Shown: piece by piece, positions 1 to 6,550 of the stretch
How the letters are laid out: every line of letters starts with the position of its first letter
Position numbering within the stretch: position 1 is the first letter of the stretch
Assembly (NCBI GenBank): GCA_934675045.1
Contig: CAKUPI010000059.1
Span: 1 to 9,284 of the forward strand
DNA: 9,284 nt
DNA from: an uncultured Eubacteriales bacterium
GTDB taxonomy: Bacteria; Bacillota; Clostridia; Oscillospirales; Butyricicoccaceae
Direction: 5' to 3'
Translations under genes and position numbers: made by a program
Notes under the pieces: model-generated
Seen by the model: only the letters and a program-made list of their open reading frames with translations
Database searches by the model: none
Told to the model about the DNA's origin: nothing

Positions 1-349
1 GAATGGGACCGTAGCCCTCGGCGTACTGGGCGGCGTGCCCCGCCTCGTGCGCCGCGACGCCGACGGCCGCGACCGACGCCGAATCGTACACCGATTCGGA
101 CAGGCGGATGACGCCCGCGCGCGGGTCGTAGTGGTCGGTCAGGCTGCCGCGCACCCGCTCGATGCGGATATTCTGTACGCCGCAGGCGCGCAGGACGGCC
201 TCGGCCGCCTGAGCGCCGGTCAGGCCGTTGCGGGTGCGCTGCGCGGAATAGCGGTTGAAGGTGGACGAGACTTTGAACTGCGCCCACATGGCGAAAAGCA
301 TAGCGGGGATAATGAGAACGAAATAATAAATGTCAAAACCCCAAAACAT
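1..349 (-). CDS. YugP-like zinc metallopeptidase, N-terminal part (cut by window edge)
   Basis: This is the first 116 codons of a membrane-anchored neutral zinc metallopeptidase of the YugP family (Pfam Zn_peptidase_2); the gene runs off the left edge. The ATG at 349 is preceded by TAAGGAGGC (358-366), a near-perfect ribosome-binding site. The protein opens with a hydrophobic segment at residues 7-22 (YYFVLIIPAMLFAMW), likely a membrane anchor. The zinc-site motif HEAGH follows at residues 101-105: H101 and H105 as ligands, E102 as the catalytic base, then AAQYAEGYGP, typical of the family. Members are usually about 220-240 residues, so roughly half is missing, including the third ligand and later membrane helices. 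It lies 69 nt downstream of fmt, a common neighbour in Clostridia. Its substrate is unknown. The family call is firm; any role in protein quality control or envelope maintenance would be guesswork. Confidence 0.9.
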   Translation of the reverse strand, partial: MFWGFDIYYFVLIIPAMLFAMWAQFKVSSTFNRYSAQRTRNGLTGAQAAEAVLRACGVQNIRIERVRGSLTDHYDPRAGVIRLSESVYDSASVAAVGVAAHEAGHAAQYAEGYGPI

Positions 350-418
350 AAACACAAGCCTCCTTAGGCCGGTGAAGCGCAGCGCAAGGCCTCGCGCTGT
401 CTTCCATCGATACGGATT
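350..418. other. Short gap between fmt and the metallopeptidase gene
   Basis: This 69-bp gap is the longest inside the downstream block. It contains the metallopeptidase ribosome-binding site at 358-366 and a six-base-pair inverted repeat (CAGCGC at 380-385 with GCGCTG at 394-399). Neither a T-run nor a recognisable -10/-35 pair is visible, so read-through from fmt is the simplest reading. Confidence 0.5.
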
Positions 419-1351
419 CTACTGAAATTTTTGCTGCCGAAGGGCAGCGTGGCCGCGAAAAAAGGCGTCGGCCGGCATTTTTTTGCCGCCGGCCCCCTGC
501 ACCGTGGCGATGCGCACGCAGCCGCCCGCGCAGCGCACCAGCACTCCCTCGCCGTCGACGCGGAGAATGGCGCCGCACGGCGCGTCCTCCCCTTCGTCCG
601 GCACGGCCCGCGCCCCGAACAGCTTGAGCTTTTCCCCGCCCAGAAAGGCGAAGGCGCCGGGCGCCGGGTCATAGGCGCGGATGGCACAGGACACTTTGCG
701 GTAATCCTCAGAAAAGCTGACAAGCGCGTCCTGATTTTTAATCAGCGGGGCGTAGGTGGCCTTTGCGTCATCCTGCTTCTGCGGCACAATCCGCCCCTCG
801 CGCAGGCCCTCCAAAGCGTCGAGCAGCGCGGCGGCGCCCAGCTCCGCCAGTCGGTCTTGCAGCTGGCCGTAGCTTTCGGCCGGGTCGATGCCGGTGCGCA
901 CGCACAGCAGAATGTCGCCGGTGTCCAGCCCTTCCTGCATCTGCATGATGGTGACGCCGGTCTCCCGTTCGCCGTGCAGAATGGCGCTGTTGATGGGGCT
1001 GGCCCCCCGGTAAGCCGGCAGAATGGAGGCGTGGACGTTTACGCAGCCGTAGCGGGGCAGCGCCAGAATGTCCGGCGGCAGCAGCCGGCCGTAGGCCGCC
1101 ACCACGATGACGTCCGGGTTCAGTTCACGCAGCGTGCAGAGCGCCTCGCCGCCGCGCAGCGTCCTCGGCTGGTAAACGGGGAGCCCGGCTTGCTGCGCCG
1201 CCACCTTGACCGGCGGGGGCAGCAGCTTCATCCCGCGGTTTTTGGGCGTGTCCGCGCGGGTGAATACCGCGGCGACCTCGTGCCCGCTTTTCAGCAGCGC
1301 CCGCAGCGTCGACACGGCAAACTCCGGCGTTCCCATAAAGACAACCTTCAT
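419..1351 (-). CDS. fmt: Methionyl-tRNA formyltransferase
   Basis: Cytosolic enzyme that transfers a formyl group from 10-formyl-tetrahydrofolate to Met-tRNA(fMet), making the bacterial initiator tRNA. It has 310 residues, against 315 in E. coli. It begins MKVVFMGTPEFAV, the classic family N-terminus. The folate and catalytic motif NVHASILPAYRGASPI is at 105-120, and GVTIMQMQEGLDTGDIL at 132-148. The expected catalytic residues are therefore N105, H107 and D143. The C-terminal OB-like domain starts near residue 205; its usual NPWPG element reads DPAPG and the RIDW element reads ALVSF, mild departures. The ATG at 1351 is chosen over an in-frame start at 1390 because the family N-terminus begins here and GAGGAG lies 10 nt upstream. 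Its start is separated by one base from the def stop codon, so the two are probably translationally coupled. Def later removes the formyl group Fmt adds. Confidence 0.97.
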   Translation of the reverse strand: MKVVFMGTPEFAVSTLRALLKSGHEVAAVFTRADTPKNRGMKLLPPPVKVAAQQAGLPVYQPRTLRGGEALCTLRELNPDVIVVAAYGRLLPPDILALPRYGCVNVHASILPAYRGASPINSAILHGERETGVTIMQMQEGLDTGDILLCVRTGIDPAESYGQLQDRLAELGAAALLDALEGLREGRIVPQKQDDAKATYAPLIKNQDALVSFSEDYRKVSCAIRAYDPAPGAFAFLGGEKLKLFGARAVPDEGEDAPCGAILRVDGEGVLVRCAGGCVRIATVQGAGGKKMPADAFFRGHAALRQQKFQ

Positions 1352-1352
1352 C

Positions 1353-1820
1353 TCAGTCCATCTCCTCGGGGTTGACATACTCCGTGACAAAGTCGGTGAA
1401 CAGATGGCCGTCCAAATGGTCGATTTCGTGGCAGAACGCGCGGGCTGTAAAGCCCTCTGCCTTGTAGGTAAACTCCTTGCCGAACCGGTCCTGCGCGCGC
1501 ACGGTAACCGTCATCGGACGCTCCACCATCCCCCAGACGTCGGGAATGCTGAGGCACCCTTCCACATCGGTCTGCGTGCCTGTGCGCTCGATGATTTCGG
1601 GGTTGATGATTTCCAGATAACTGTCGTCATCGAGCGCGACAAGGGCCACGCGCCGCAGAACGCCGACCTGCGGCCCGGCCAGTCCGGCCCCGATGGCCTC
1701 TTCCAGTGTTTCGCGCATGTCGTCGAGCAGCGTATGCAGGCGATCGTTAAAGTCCTGAACGGGGCGGCAGACCTTGCGCAGGCAGCTGTCTCCCTCTTTG
1801 ACAATGTTTCTGGTGGGCAT
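1353..1820 (-). CDS. def: Peptide deformylase
   Basis: Metalloenzyme that removes the N-formyl group from nascent proteins at the ribosome exit. It has 155 residues, normal for the family. All three signature motifs are present. Motif 1 is GAGLAGPQ at 44-51 (canonical GxGLAAPQ, so A49 is replaced by G). Motif 2 is EGCLSIP at 87-93, with metal ligand C89. Motif 3 is HEIDHLDG at 131-138, with ligands H131 and H135 and catalytic E132. The residue before HEIDH is C130 rather than the Q seen in E. coli. The ATG at 1820 has AAAGGAG at 1832-1838, about 11 nt upstream. It sits 28 nt after priA, and its last codons (PEEMD) carry the GAGGAG used as the ribosome-binding site of fmt. The def-fmt pairing is one of the most conserved in bacteria. 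Confidence 0.97.
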   Translation of the reverse strand: MPTRNIVKEGDSCLRKVCRPVQDFNDRLHTLLDDMRETLEEAIGAGLAGPQVGVLRRVALVALDDDSYLEIINPEIIERTGTQTDVEGCLSIPDVWGMVERPMTVTVRAQDRFGKEFTYKAEGFTARAFCHEIDHLDGHLFTDFVTEYVNPEEMD

Positions 1821-1848
1821 TTTGCAACAGACTCCTTTGTATGTAAGT

Positions 1849-4320
1849 TTAGGCCGGCGGGTTGCGCGCGGCGGTCACCGCGGCGCCCCGGCATTGCGGC
1901 GCCGCGTAAACCGCGTTCAGAACCAGCGCAATCAGCTCGCGCACGCGCTTTCCGTCCGCGCCGCGAAAAGAAACGGTATAACGGTATTTATTGTTCAGCC
2001 GCAGGATGGCACAGGGCGCAGGCCCCAGCACCGGCGTCTGCAAATCGCCGTACCGCTCTTCCATCGCCCGGGTCAGGGTCCCCGCAATGTATAGTGCGGC
2101 GCGCAGCGCTTCATTTTCGCGCACAGCGCTGATCTGAAAGACAAAAAGATCGGCAAACGGCGGCGCTTGCAGCGCTTCCCGCGACTTGATTTCGTATTGA
2201 AAAAAGCTCTGATAATCCTGTGCGGCCGCCGCACGGATAATTTCGTTGCCCGGGTGGTAGGTCTGAATGACGGCCCGCCCCGGCTTGCTGCGCCGTCCTG
2301 CCCGGCCGACCACCTGCGCCAGCAGCGAAAAGGTGCGCTCCTGCGTGTGGTAGTCGCCGCAGTAAAGCGACAGATCGGCATCCAGAACGCCGACCAGCGT
2401 GACGTTGTCGAAGTCCAGGCCCTTGGCCACCATCTGCGTGCCCAGCAGCACGTCGGCCTCGCCCCGCGCAAAGCTGTCCAGCAGCTTTTCGTGCGTGGTC
2501 CGGCCCGCGGTGGTGTCGGCGTCCATCCGGATGACCCGGATGCCGTGAAACATCGCCCGAAGCTCCTCCTCTACCCGCTGCGTGCCGGCGCCGATTAAGC
2601 GGATATGCTCGCTGCCGCAGACCGGACAGGTGTGCGCAAGGGGAACGGAATACCCGCAATGATGGCACATCAGCCGGTCGTTGCGGGAGTGATAGGTCAG
2701 GGCCACCGAACAGTTTTTACATTCCGGCACATACCCGCAATCGATGCAGGTGGCCATGCGGGCGCTGCCGCGGCGGTTGATGAACAAAACCGCCTGCTCG
2801 CCGCGCGCCAGCGTCGCTTCCAGCTCACGCCGCAGCTCGGGCCCGATAAGGGCGGCGTCCCCGTTTAAAAGGGCGGAACGCATGTCGGAAACGGAGGCCG
2901 TGGGAAGCGGATTGTCGTTATAGCGCTGATCCAGAGTAAACAGGGGGTACTTCCCCGCAGACGCGCTGTAATAGCTTTCGACCGACGGGGTCGCCGAGCC
3001 GAGCAGCACCAGCCCCCCCTCTTTAAAGCACCGGTACTTGGCGATTTCGGCCGCCTCATAGCGCGGCGTGCTCTCGGAGTGGTAGGTCGCTTCCTGCTCC
3101 TCGTCGATAATAATGACGCCGAGCTTTTGCAGCGGCGCAAAGACGGCGCTGCGCGTTCCCACGACCACATGGGCCTGACCGGCCCGCACCCGCTTGTATT
3201 CATCGACGCGCTGCGCCGCTGTCAGCGCGCTGTGCAGCACGGCGACCTCATCGCCAAAATACAGGACAAACTGCCGCAGCATCTGCGGCGTCAGCGCAAT
3301 TTCGGGGACGAGCAGAATGGCGCTTCTTCCCTGTTTCAGTGTTTCCCGAATCAGCTCGATATACACAAGGGTCTTGCCGCTGCCGGTGACGCCGTGCAGC
3401 AGCGCTGCCCCGGGCTGCGCGTTCTGCCGCAGCCGCAAAATGCCTTCCAGCACCTCGCGCTGGCGGGGCGAAAGAAGGATTTCCGGCGCTTTTTCGCGCT
3501 TTGCGGCCACCGGCCTGCGGTAGGCTTCCTGATACTCGGCCGTCAGCAGGCCGTTTTTCTCCAAAGTGCGCACCGAGGCCGCCGAAACGCCGGTCAGGTA
3601 GCACAGCTCTTTTTCCGGCAAAGGCCCCTCGCGTTCCAGACAGGCCAGCACCGCTTTTCGCTTTTCGGCCAGTTTTCCCCGGCCGACGGCCTCGCAGGCC
3701 TGCGAAAACGGCAGCGCCGGGCGCACAACCTTGATGGTTTTGTCCCCGACCTTTCGCCGGTATTCCATCTGCGAGCGCAAAGCCCCCGAGCGCACCAGCT
3801 GCGCCAGCAGCCGCGGCGCCGCCGCGGCGCCCGTTTCACGCGCGGCCTCCGCCGCCGTCACCGGCCGCCCGGCCGCATAAATCCACTGCACAAGGGCGGC
3901 CTTCTGCCCGGCGCCCGCCGCCTCCAGCGCCTGCGCAAGAGGCAAGTCCCCCGGGGCGTACACCTCGCGGTGCTTGTTCCACAGGCCGGGGGGAAGCTGT
4001 ACGCAGGCCGCCTCGAACAGGGTGCAGAAATAGCGCTTTTTCATCCACAGCGCCAAAGACAGCTCTTCCTGCGACAGTATGCACTCGTCGTCAAAAAGAT
4101 GCGCCAGCGGCTTGAGCGCCCGCCCGTCCTCCTCTGCCGCGCCGATTGCAAAAATAATGCCTTCAACCTTGCGGTTGCCCGCTCCGAAGGGCACCATCAC
4201 GCGGTGGCCCGGGCGGGCAAGGCCGCGCCATTTTTCCGGTATCGCGTAATCGTAAGCCTTGTCAATGGCAAAGACGGCAGAGGAAACAGCCACCCGCGCG
4301 ACAGCGTTTTCCTGCGGCAT
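1849..4320 (-). CDS. priA: Primosomal protein N' (PriA), replication-restart helicase
   Basis: 3'-to-5' superfamily 2 DNA helicase that recognises stalled or collapsed forks and starts reloading of the replicative helicase. It has 823 residues (B. subtilis 805). An N-terminal 3'-DNA-binding domain covers about 1-110 (AIDKAYDYAIP, then RPGHRVMVPFG) and a winged-helix region follows. The helicase core has the Walker A motif GVTGSGKT (310-317), the Walker B/DEAH-type box DEEQ (406-409), and GSATPS (441-446). The zinc-binding insertion carries eight cysteines: C525, C528, C534, C537, C552, C555, C565 and C568. The helicase C-terminal lobe has GTQMVAKGLDFDNV (627-640) and QVVGRAGR (669-676). The fourth box residue is usually H (DEEH); here it is Q. 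The ATG at 4320 has AAGGAGG at 4327-4333 with 6-nt spacing. It lies 29 nt after rpoZ; coaBC, usual between them in Bacillus, is absent. The gene is intact. Confidence 0.97.
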   Translation of the reverse strand: MPQENAVARVAVSSAVFAIDKAYDYAIPEKWRGLARPGHRVMVPFGAGNRKVEGIIFAIGAAEEDGRALKPLAHLFDDECILSQEELSLALWMKKRYFCTLFEAACVQLPPGLWNKHREVYAPGDLPLAQALEAAGAGQKAALVQWIYAAGRPVTAAEAARETGAAAAPRLLAQLVRSGALRSQMEYRRKVGDKTIKVVRPALPFSQACEAVGRGKLAEKRKAVLACLEREGPLPEKELCYLTGVSAASVRTLEKNGLLTAEYQEAYRRPVAAKREKAPEILLSPRQREVLEGILRLRQNAQPGAALLHGVTGSGKTLVYIELIRETLKQGRSAILLVPEIALTPQMLRQFVLYFGDEVAVLHSALTAAQRVDEYKRVRAGQAHVVVGTRSAVFAPLQKLGVIIIDEEQEATYHSESTPRYEAAEIAKYRCFKEGGLVLLGSATPSVESYYSASAGKYPLFTLDQRYNDNPLPTASVSDMRSALLNGDAALIGPELRRELEATLARGEQAVLFINRRGSARMATCIDCGYVPECKNCSVALTYHSRNDRLMCHHCGYSVPLAHTCPVCGSEHIRLIGAGTQRVEEELRAMFHGIRVIRMDADTTAGRTTHEKLLDSFARGEADVLLGTQMVAKGLDFDNVTLVGVLDADLSLYCGDYHTQERTFSLLAQVVGRAGRRSKPGRAVIQTYHPGNEIIRAAAAQDYQSFFQYEIKSREALQAPPFADLFVFQISAVRENEALRAALYIAGTLTRAMEERYGDLQTPVLGPAPCAILRLNNKYRYTVSFRGADGKRVRELIALVLNAVYAAPQCRGAAVTAARNPPA

Positions 4321-4344
4321 GCTCCCCCTCCTTCCTGCTGTGAA

Positions 4345-4359
4345 CGCCGTTATTCGGCG
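4345..4359 (-). other. Small hairpin around the rpoZ stop codon
   Basis: On the minus strand CGCCG-AATAA-CGGCG forms a five-base-pair, all-GC stem with the rpoZ stop codon TAA in its loop. It lies between rpoZ and the priA ribosome-binding site. There is no T-run, so it is not a terminator. It may affect pausing or processing, or may be chance in GC-rich DNA. Confidence 0.3.
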
Positions 4360-4634
4360 GTCTGCTCACCCTCCGCCCCTTCTTCCGAGAGCCCGTCAGA
4401 AAACGCTTCCGAAGGCTCTTCCTGCCGGTTTTCCTCCTCGGGCGTTTTCTCCATCGGGACAATATGGCCTTCCATAATATCGTTCAGCGCCATTTTGACC
4501 GGCTTTTCGGTCAGCGGTGTTTCGTTGGCCTCGGCCATCGCCGCGATATCGCGGGCGCGCTTGGCCGTCAGGTTGACCAGCATATAGCGGTTATCGACCT
4601 TTTTCAGCAGTTCACTCATCGACGGATACAGCAT
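4350..4634 (-). CDS. rpoZ: RNA polymerase omega subunit with acidic C-terminal tail
   Basis: Small subunit that helps fold and assemble the beta' subunit of RNA polymerase. The protein begins MLYPSMSELLKKVDNRYMLV, which lines up with the B. subtilis omega start [20 protein letters not shown]. The core includes NLTAKRARDIA and ends near ALNDIMEGHIV. I choose the ATG at 4634 (94 residues) over a GTG at 4643 in the same frame. GAGGTGAT at 4639-4646 is an excellent ribosome-binding site for the ATG and overlaps the GTG, and the homologue N-terminus agrees. About 30 residues after the core are very acidic and low-complexity (EKTPEEENRQEEPSEAF and onwards to EGEQTAE). B. subtilis omega is only about 67 residues, so this tail is extra. 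The gmk stop lies only 5 nt upstream of the chosen start, so coupling with gmk is likely. Confidence 0.93.
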   Translation of the reverse strand: MLYPSMSELLKKVDNRYMLVNLTAKRARDIAAMAEANETPLTEKPVKMALNDIMEGHIVPMEKTPEEENRQEEPSEAFSDGLSEEGAEGEQTAE

Positions 4635-4638
4635 CTCA

Positions 4639-4646
4639 ATCACCTC
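4639..4646 (-). promoter_or_regulatory. Ribosome-binding site that sets the rpoZ start
   Basis: GAGGTGAT matches the 3' end of 16S rRNA over eight bases. Its GAGG core lies 8 nt before the ATG at 4634. It contains the gmk stop codon (TGA at 4640-4642) and the alternative GTG of rpoZ (4641-4643). This makes that GTG an unlikely start and ties omega synthesis to termination of gmk translation. Confidence 0.75.
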
Positions 4647-5242
4647 AATAAATCAATTCGTTTTTCCGTTTTGCAGCGTTGGGCAATGATGATGGACAGC
4701 AGCTCGCGGACGGCCCGGTCCAAATCGTCGTTGACCACGATGTAATCGTAGCGGTCGCCGCTCTTGTATTCCGAGCGCGCCTTTTCCAGCCGCTTTGCGA
4801 TCACCTCTTCCGGCTCGCTGCCCCGCCCGCGCAAACGCTGCTCCAGCAGAGAAAACTCGGGGGGAATGATGAACACGAGCACGGCGTCGGGGCGCTTCTG
4901 CTTGACCATCAGCGCCCCCTGCACCTCGATTTCCAGCACAACGTCGCTGCCGGCGGCCAGCTCGCGCTCGACGGCCGCGGCCGGCGTGCCGTAATAGTTC
5001 CCGACATACTCGGCGTACTCCAGCAGCTCGTTTTTTTGAATCATGCCGCGAAACTGCTCGTGGGTCATGAAATAATAGCTTTTCCCCTCCGTTTCGCCGG
5101 GGCGCGGCTTTCGCGTCGTCGCCGAAATGGAATAGTGCATTTTGTCAAGCATCGGCAGGGCGCGGCCCAAAACGGTGCCCTTTCCGGCCCCCGAAGGCCC
5201 GGTGACAATGAACAGCGTTCCCGCTGCTGAAGGGTTATTCAT
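4640..5242 (-). CDS. gmk: Guanylate kinase
   Basis: Cytosolic P-loop kinase that converts GMP (and dGMP) to GDP with ATP, essential for GTP supply and linked to (p)ppGpp physiology in Firmicutes. It has 200 residues, close to the family norm of about 205. The P-loop GPSGAGKGT is at 15-23. The GMP-binding lobe has [13 protein letters not shown] (38-50), YVGNYYGTP (79-87) and EIEVQGA (104-110). The lid region has [11 protein letters not shown], and the C-terminal region has [17 protein letters not shown]. The ATG at 5242 is chosen over an upstream in-frame candidate at 5296. The family sequence begins about ten residues before the P-loop strand, and GAGGAGGAT at 5247-5255 sits 6 nt upstream. 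The gene overlaps the end of remA by 8 nt. The acidic codons at the end of remA provide this ribosome-binding site. Confidence 0.97.
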   Translation of the reverse strand: MNNPSAAGTLFIVTGPSGAGKGTVLGRALPMLDKMHYSISATTRKPRPGETEGKSYYFMTHEQFRGMIQKNELLEYAEYVGNYYGTPAAAVERELAAGSDVVLEIEVQGALMVKQKRPDAVLVFIIPPEFSLLEQRLRGRGSEPEEVIAKRLEKARSEYKSGDRYDYIVVNDDLDRAVRELLSIIIAQRCKTEKRIDLLR

Positions 5243-5507
5243 CGTTATCCTCCTCATCATCCTCGGTGTCCACATCATTGCCCAGCCGGTTGGCAACCGT
5301 TTCGGGCTGGATGGGCGACAACACGACGTGATCGGAGTCGGTGATGAGCACGGCGCGCGTCCTGCGCCCGTAAGTGGCGTCTATCAGCGCGTCGCGCTCT
5401 TTGGCCTTCTGGATGATGCGCTTGATGGGTGCGGATTCGGGGCTGACGATGGCCACCAGCCGGTTGGCCGAAACCATGTTCCCGAAACCAATGTTGATCA
5501 GCTTCAC
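5235..5507 (-). CDS. remA: RemA-family DNA-binding regulator (DUF370)
   Basis: RemA of B. subtilis is a ring-forming DNA-binding protein that activates biofilm matrix and osmoprotection genes; the role in this organism is not known. The 90-residue protein matches the family almost throughout: [13 protein letters not shown] (4-16), [11 protein letters not shown] (20-30), [13 protein letters not shown] (41-53), [19 protein letters not shown] (57-75). The arginines implicated in DNA binding in RemA correspond here to R16, R48 and R49. The end is an acidic stretch ([13 protein letters not shown], 78-90) unlike the B. subtilis tail. The start is a GTG at 5507, with AAAGGGGGAG at 5514-5523 spaced 6 nt upstream; the homologue N-terminus supports it. 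It lies 23 nt after yicC and overlaps gmk. The yicC-remA-gmk-rpoZ order is the standard Firmicutes arrangement. Confidence 0.95.
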   Translation of the reverse strand: MKLINIGFGNMVSANRLVAIVSPESAPIKRIIQKAKERDALIDATYGRRTRAVLITDSDHVVLSPIQPETVANRLGNDVDTEDDEEDNDE

Positions 5508-5530
5508 TGTACGCTCCCCCTTTCGGCCGA

Positions 5531-6409
5531 TTATTCGAGATTTTGAATCTGCTCGCGGATTTTTTCAATTTCGGCCTTGAGCTCGACCACCGTTTTGGCG
5601 ATTTCGTAGTCGTTGGCCTTGGACCCGATGGTGTTGGCCTCGCGGTTCAGCTCCTGCACCAGAAAATCCAGCTTGCGGCCGACCGCCTTGCTGCCCGACA
5701 CCATGCTCTTCAGCTGCGACAGATGGCTGCGCAGGCGCACCAGCTCTTCCGTTACCGAAACCTTGTCGGCAAAAAGCGCCGCCTCGTTGAGAATGCGCTG
5801 CTCCTGAATGTCGCTGCCGTCCAGCAGCTCGGCCATGCGGGCGGCCAGACGCTGGCGGTATTCTTCGACGCTGTCGGGCGAACGCTTCTCGACAAAATCC
5901 ACCATTGCGGCGATCAAATCGGCGCGCTCCAGAATGTCGCGGCACAGCGCCTCGCCCTCGCGGCGGCGCATGGCGCCGTGCTCGGCGAGCACCTGCTCCA
6001 AAACCGCCATGACCTCGCCCGTCAGCACTTCCTGATCCGCCTCTTCCTTTTCCGCGCTGAGCGCGTCGGGCAGCCGGGCCAAGTCCAGCGCCTCGAGCTG
6101 GCAGGGCACGCCGTATCTTTCCGCGATGCTGTGCAGGGCCGCGACATAGCCGTCCAGCACCGGCATATTGGGGGCTATTTTGATATCGGCGCCCTCTTTG
6201 GCGCGAATAGCGACAAAGATGTCCACCTTGCCGCGCACCAGCTGCGCGGTCAGCGCCGATTTGATTTTATCTTCAAGAAAACCGTAAACACGCGGCACCT
6301 TGACGTTGAGATCGAGGTAGCGGTGGTTGACCGACCGGATTTCAACCGTGATTTCCTGTTGTGCGGTTTCCGCTTTCACGCGCCCGTAACCCGTCATACT
6401 GCTGAGCAT
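5531..6409 (-). CDS. yicC: YicC/YloC family endoribonuclease
   Basis: Member of the YicC/YloC family, stress-related proteins for which endoribonuclease activity and involvement in small-RNA turnover have been reported. It has 292 residues (E. coli YicC 287). The N-terminal YicC domain begins [10 protein letters not shown], the family hallmark, followed by [18 protein letters not shown] (23-40). The C-terminal DUF1732 domain carries [20 protein letters not shown] and then [20 protein letters not shown] (244-263). It closes in a helix with heptad-like character ([17 protein letters not shown]) that may be a coiled coil. The ATG at 6409 has GGAGTGAT at 6413-6420 with 7-nt spacing. It is the first gene after the promoter at 6466-6495 and so probably the first cistron of the downstream operon. 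Confidence 0.95.
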   Translation of the reverse strand: MLSSMTGYGRVKAETAQQEITVEIRSVNHRYLDLNVKVPRVYGFLEDKIKSALTAQLVRGKVDIFVAIRAKEGADIKIAPNMPVLDGYVAALHSIAERYGVPCQLEALDLARLPDALSAEKEEADQEVLTGEVMAVLEQVLAEHGAMRRREGEALCRDILERADLIAAMVDFVEKRSPDSVEEYRQRLAARMAELLDGSDIQEQRILNEAALFADKVSVTEELVRLRSHLSQLKSMVSGSKAVGRKLDFLVQELNREANTIGSKANDYEIAKTVVELKAEIEKIREQIQNLE

Positions 6410-6432
6410 TGAATCACTCCATTATCTCTCAT

Positions 6433-6457
6433 CGGGACAGGCCTTGCGCCCTGCCCG
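6433..6457 (-). promoter_or_regulatory. Hairpin at predicted 5' end of the yicC transcript
   Basis: Read on the minus strand, CGGGCAGG pairs with CCTGTCCCG around a loop GCGCAAGG, giving eight base pairs with one bulged base. It starts within one to three bases of the transcript start predicted from the -10 at 6466-6471. The sequence after it (ATGAGAG) has no T-run, so it is not an intrinsic terminator. A 5' stem-loop there could protect the mRNA from 5'-end-dependent decay; that role is inference. Confidence 0.45.
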
Positions 6458-6465
6458 TAAAAATA

Positions 6466-6495
6466 ATTATATCACAAAAGGGAGGCTCAAAACAA
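6466..6495 (-). promoter_or_regulatory. Probable housekeeping promoter with extended -10
   Basis: On the minus strand TGATATAAT (6466-6474) is a perfect -10 hexamer TATAAT with the TGn extension. A weak -35 candidate TTGTTT lies at 6490-6495, spaced 18 bp. The extension can compensate for a poor -35. Transcription would start near 6458-6460, about 50 nt before the yicC ATG, so it would drive yicC and the genes after it. The assignment rests on consensus and position only. Confidence 0.65.
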
Positions 6496-6550
6496 TATTT
6501 TCATGCGGAATGCCTTGACATCTGCCCTTTCTGCCGGCGCGGGCGGAATA

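Larger units (their letters stand above)
6410..6550. other. Intergenic region between the two operon blocks
   Basis: This 141-bp gap is the only sizeable non-coding stretch in the window, and part of it is clearly more AT-rich than the flanking genes. It contains, on the minus strand, an extended -10 promoter, a hairpin near the predicted transcript start, and the yicC ribosome-binding site. I see no rho-independent terminator for the upstream block: the one clear stem-loop is not followed by a T-run on the minus strand. I recognise no riboswitch or T-box. Confidence 0.7.

Noticed and set aside
380..399. Inverted repeat between fmt and the metallopeptidase gene as a terminator or operator
   Set aside because: Only six base pairs with an eight-base loop and no T-run; readily expected by chance at this GC content.
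431..1375. Plus-strand open frame of 314 codons opposite fmt
   Set aside because: Antisense shadow of a fully conserved fmt gene, with no recognisable motif.
1372..1377. Plus-strand TTGACA near the def-fmt junction
   Set aside because: No -10 element at the proper spacing and no gene on that strand; it lies within coding sequence.
1352..1390. Upstream in-frame start for fmt adding 13 residues
   Set aside because: The family N-terminus MKVVFMGTPEF starts at 1351 with a good ribosome-binding site; the extension overlaps def and has no support.
3079..4587. Long plus-strand open frame of 502 codons opposite priA and rpoZ
   Set aside because: It lies antisense to intact, strongly conserved genes. 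The translation is Arg/Gln/His-rich with no recognisable domain, as expected of antisense frames in GC-rich DNA.
5243..5296. Upstream in-frame start for gmk adding 18 residues
   Set aside because: The extension overlaps remA deeply and does not resemble guanylate kinase; the ATG at 5242 has GAGGAGGAT at the right distance.
5543..6412. Plus-strand open frame of 289 codons opposite yicC
   Set aside because: Antisense shadow of an intact yicC gene, with no recognisable motif.
6433..6457. Hairpin as a terminator of the upstream block
   Set aside because: It lies downstream of the strong -10 element and lacks a T-run on the minus strand. It fits a 5' leader structure better.
6515..6520. Plus-strand TTGACA as a -35 element
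   Set aside because: There is no TATAAT-like sequence at 16-18 bp downstream and no plus-strand gene to drive.
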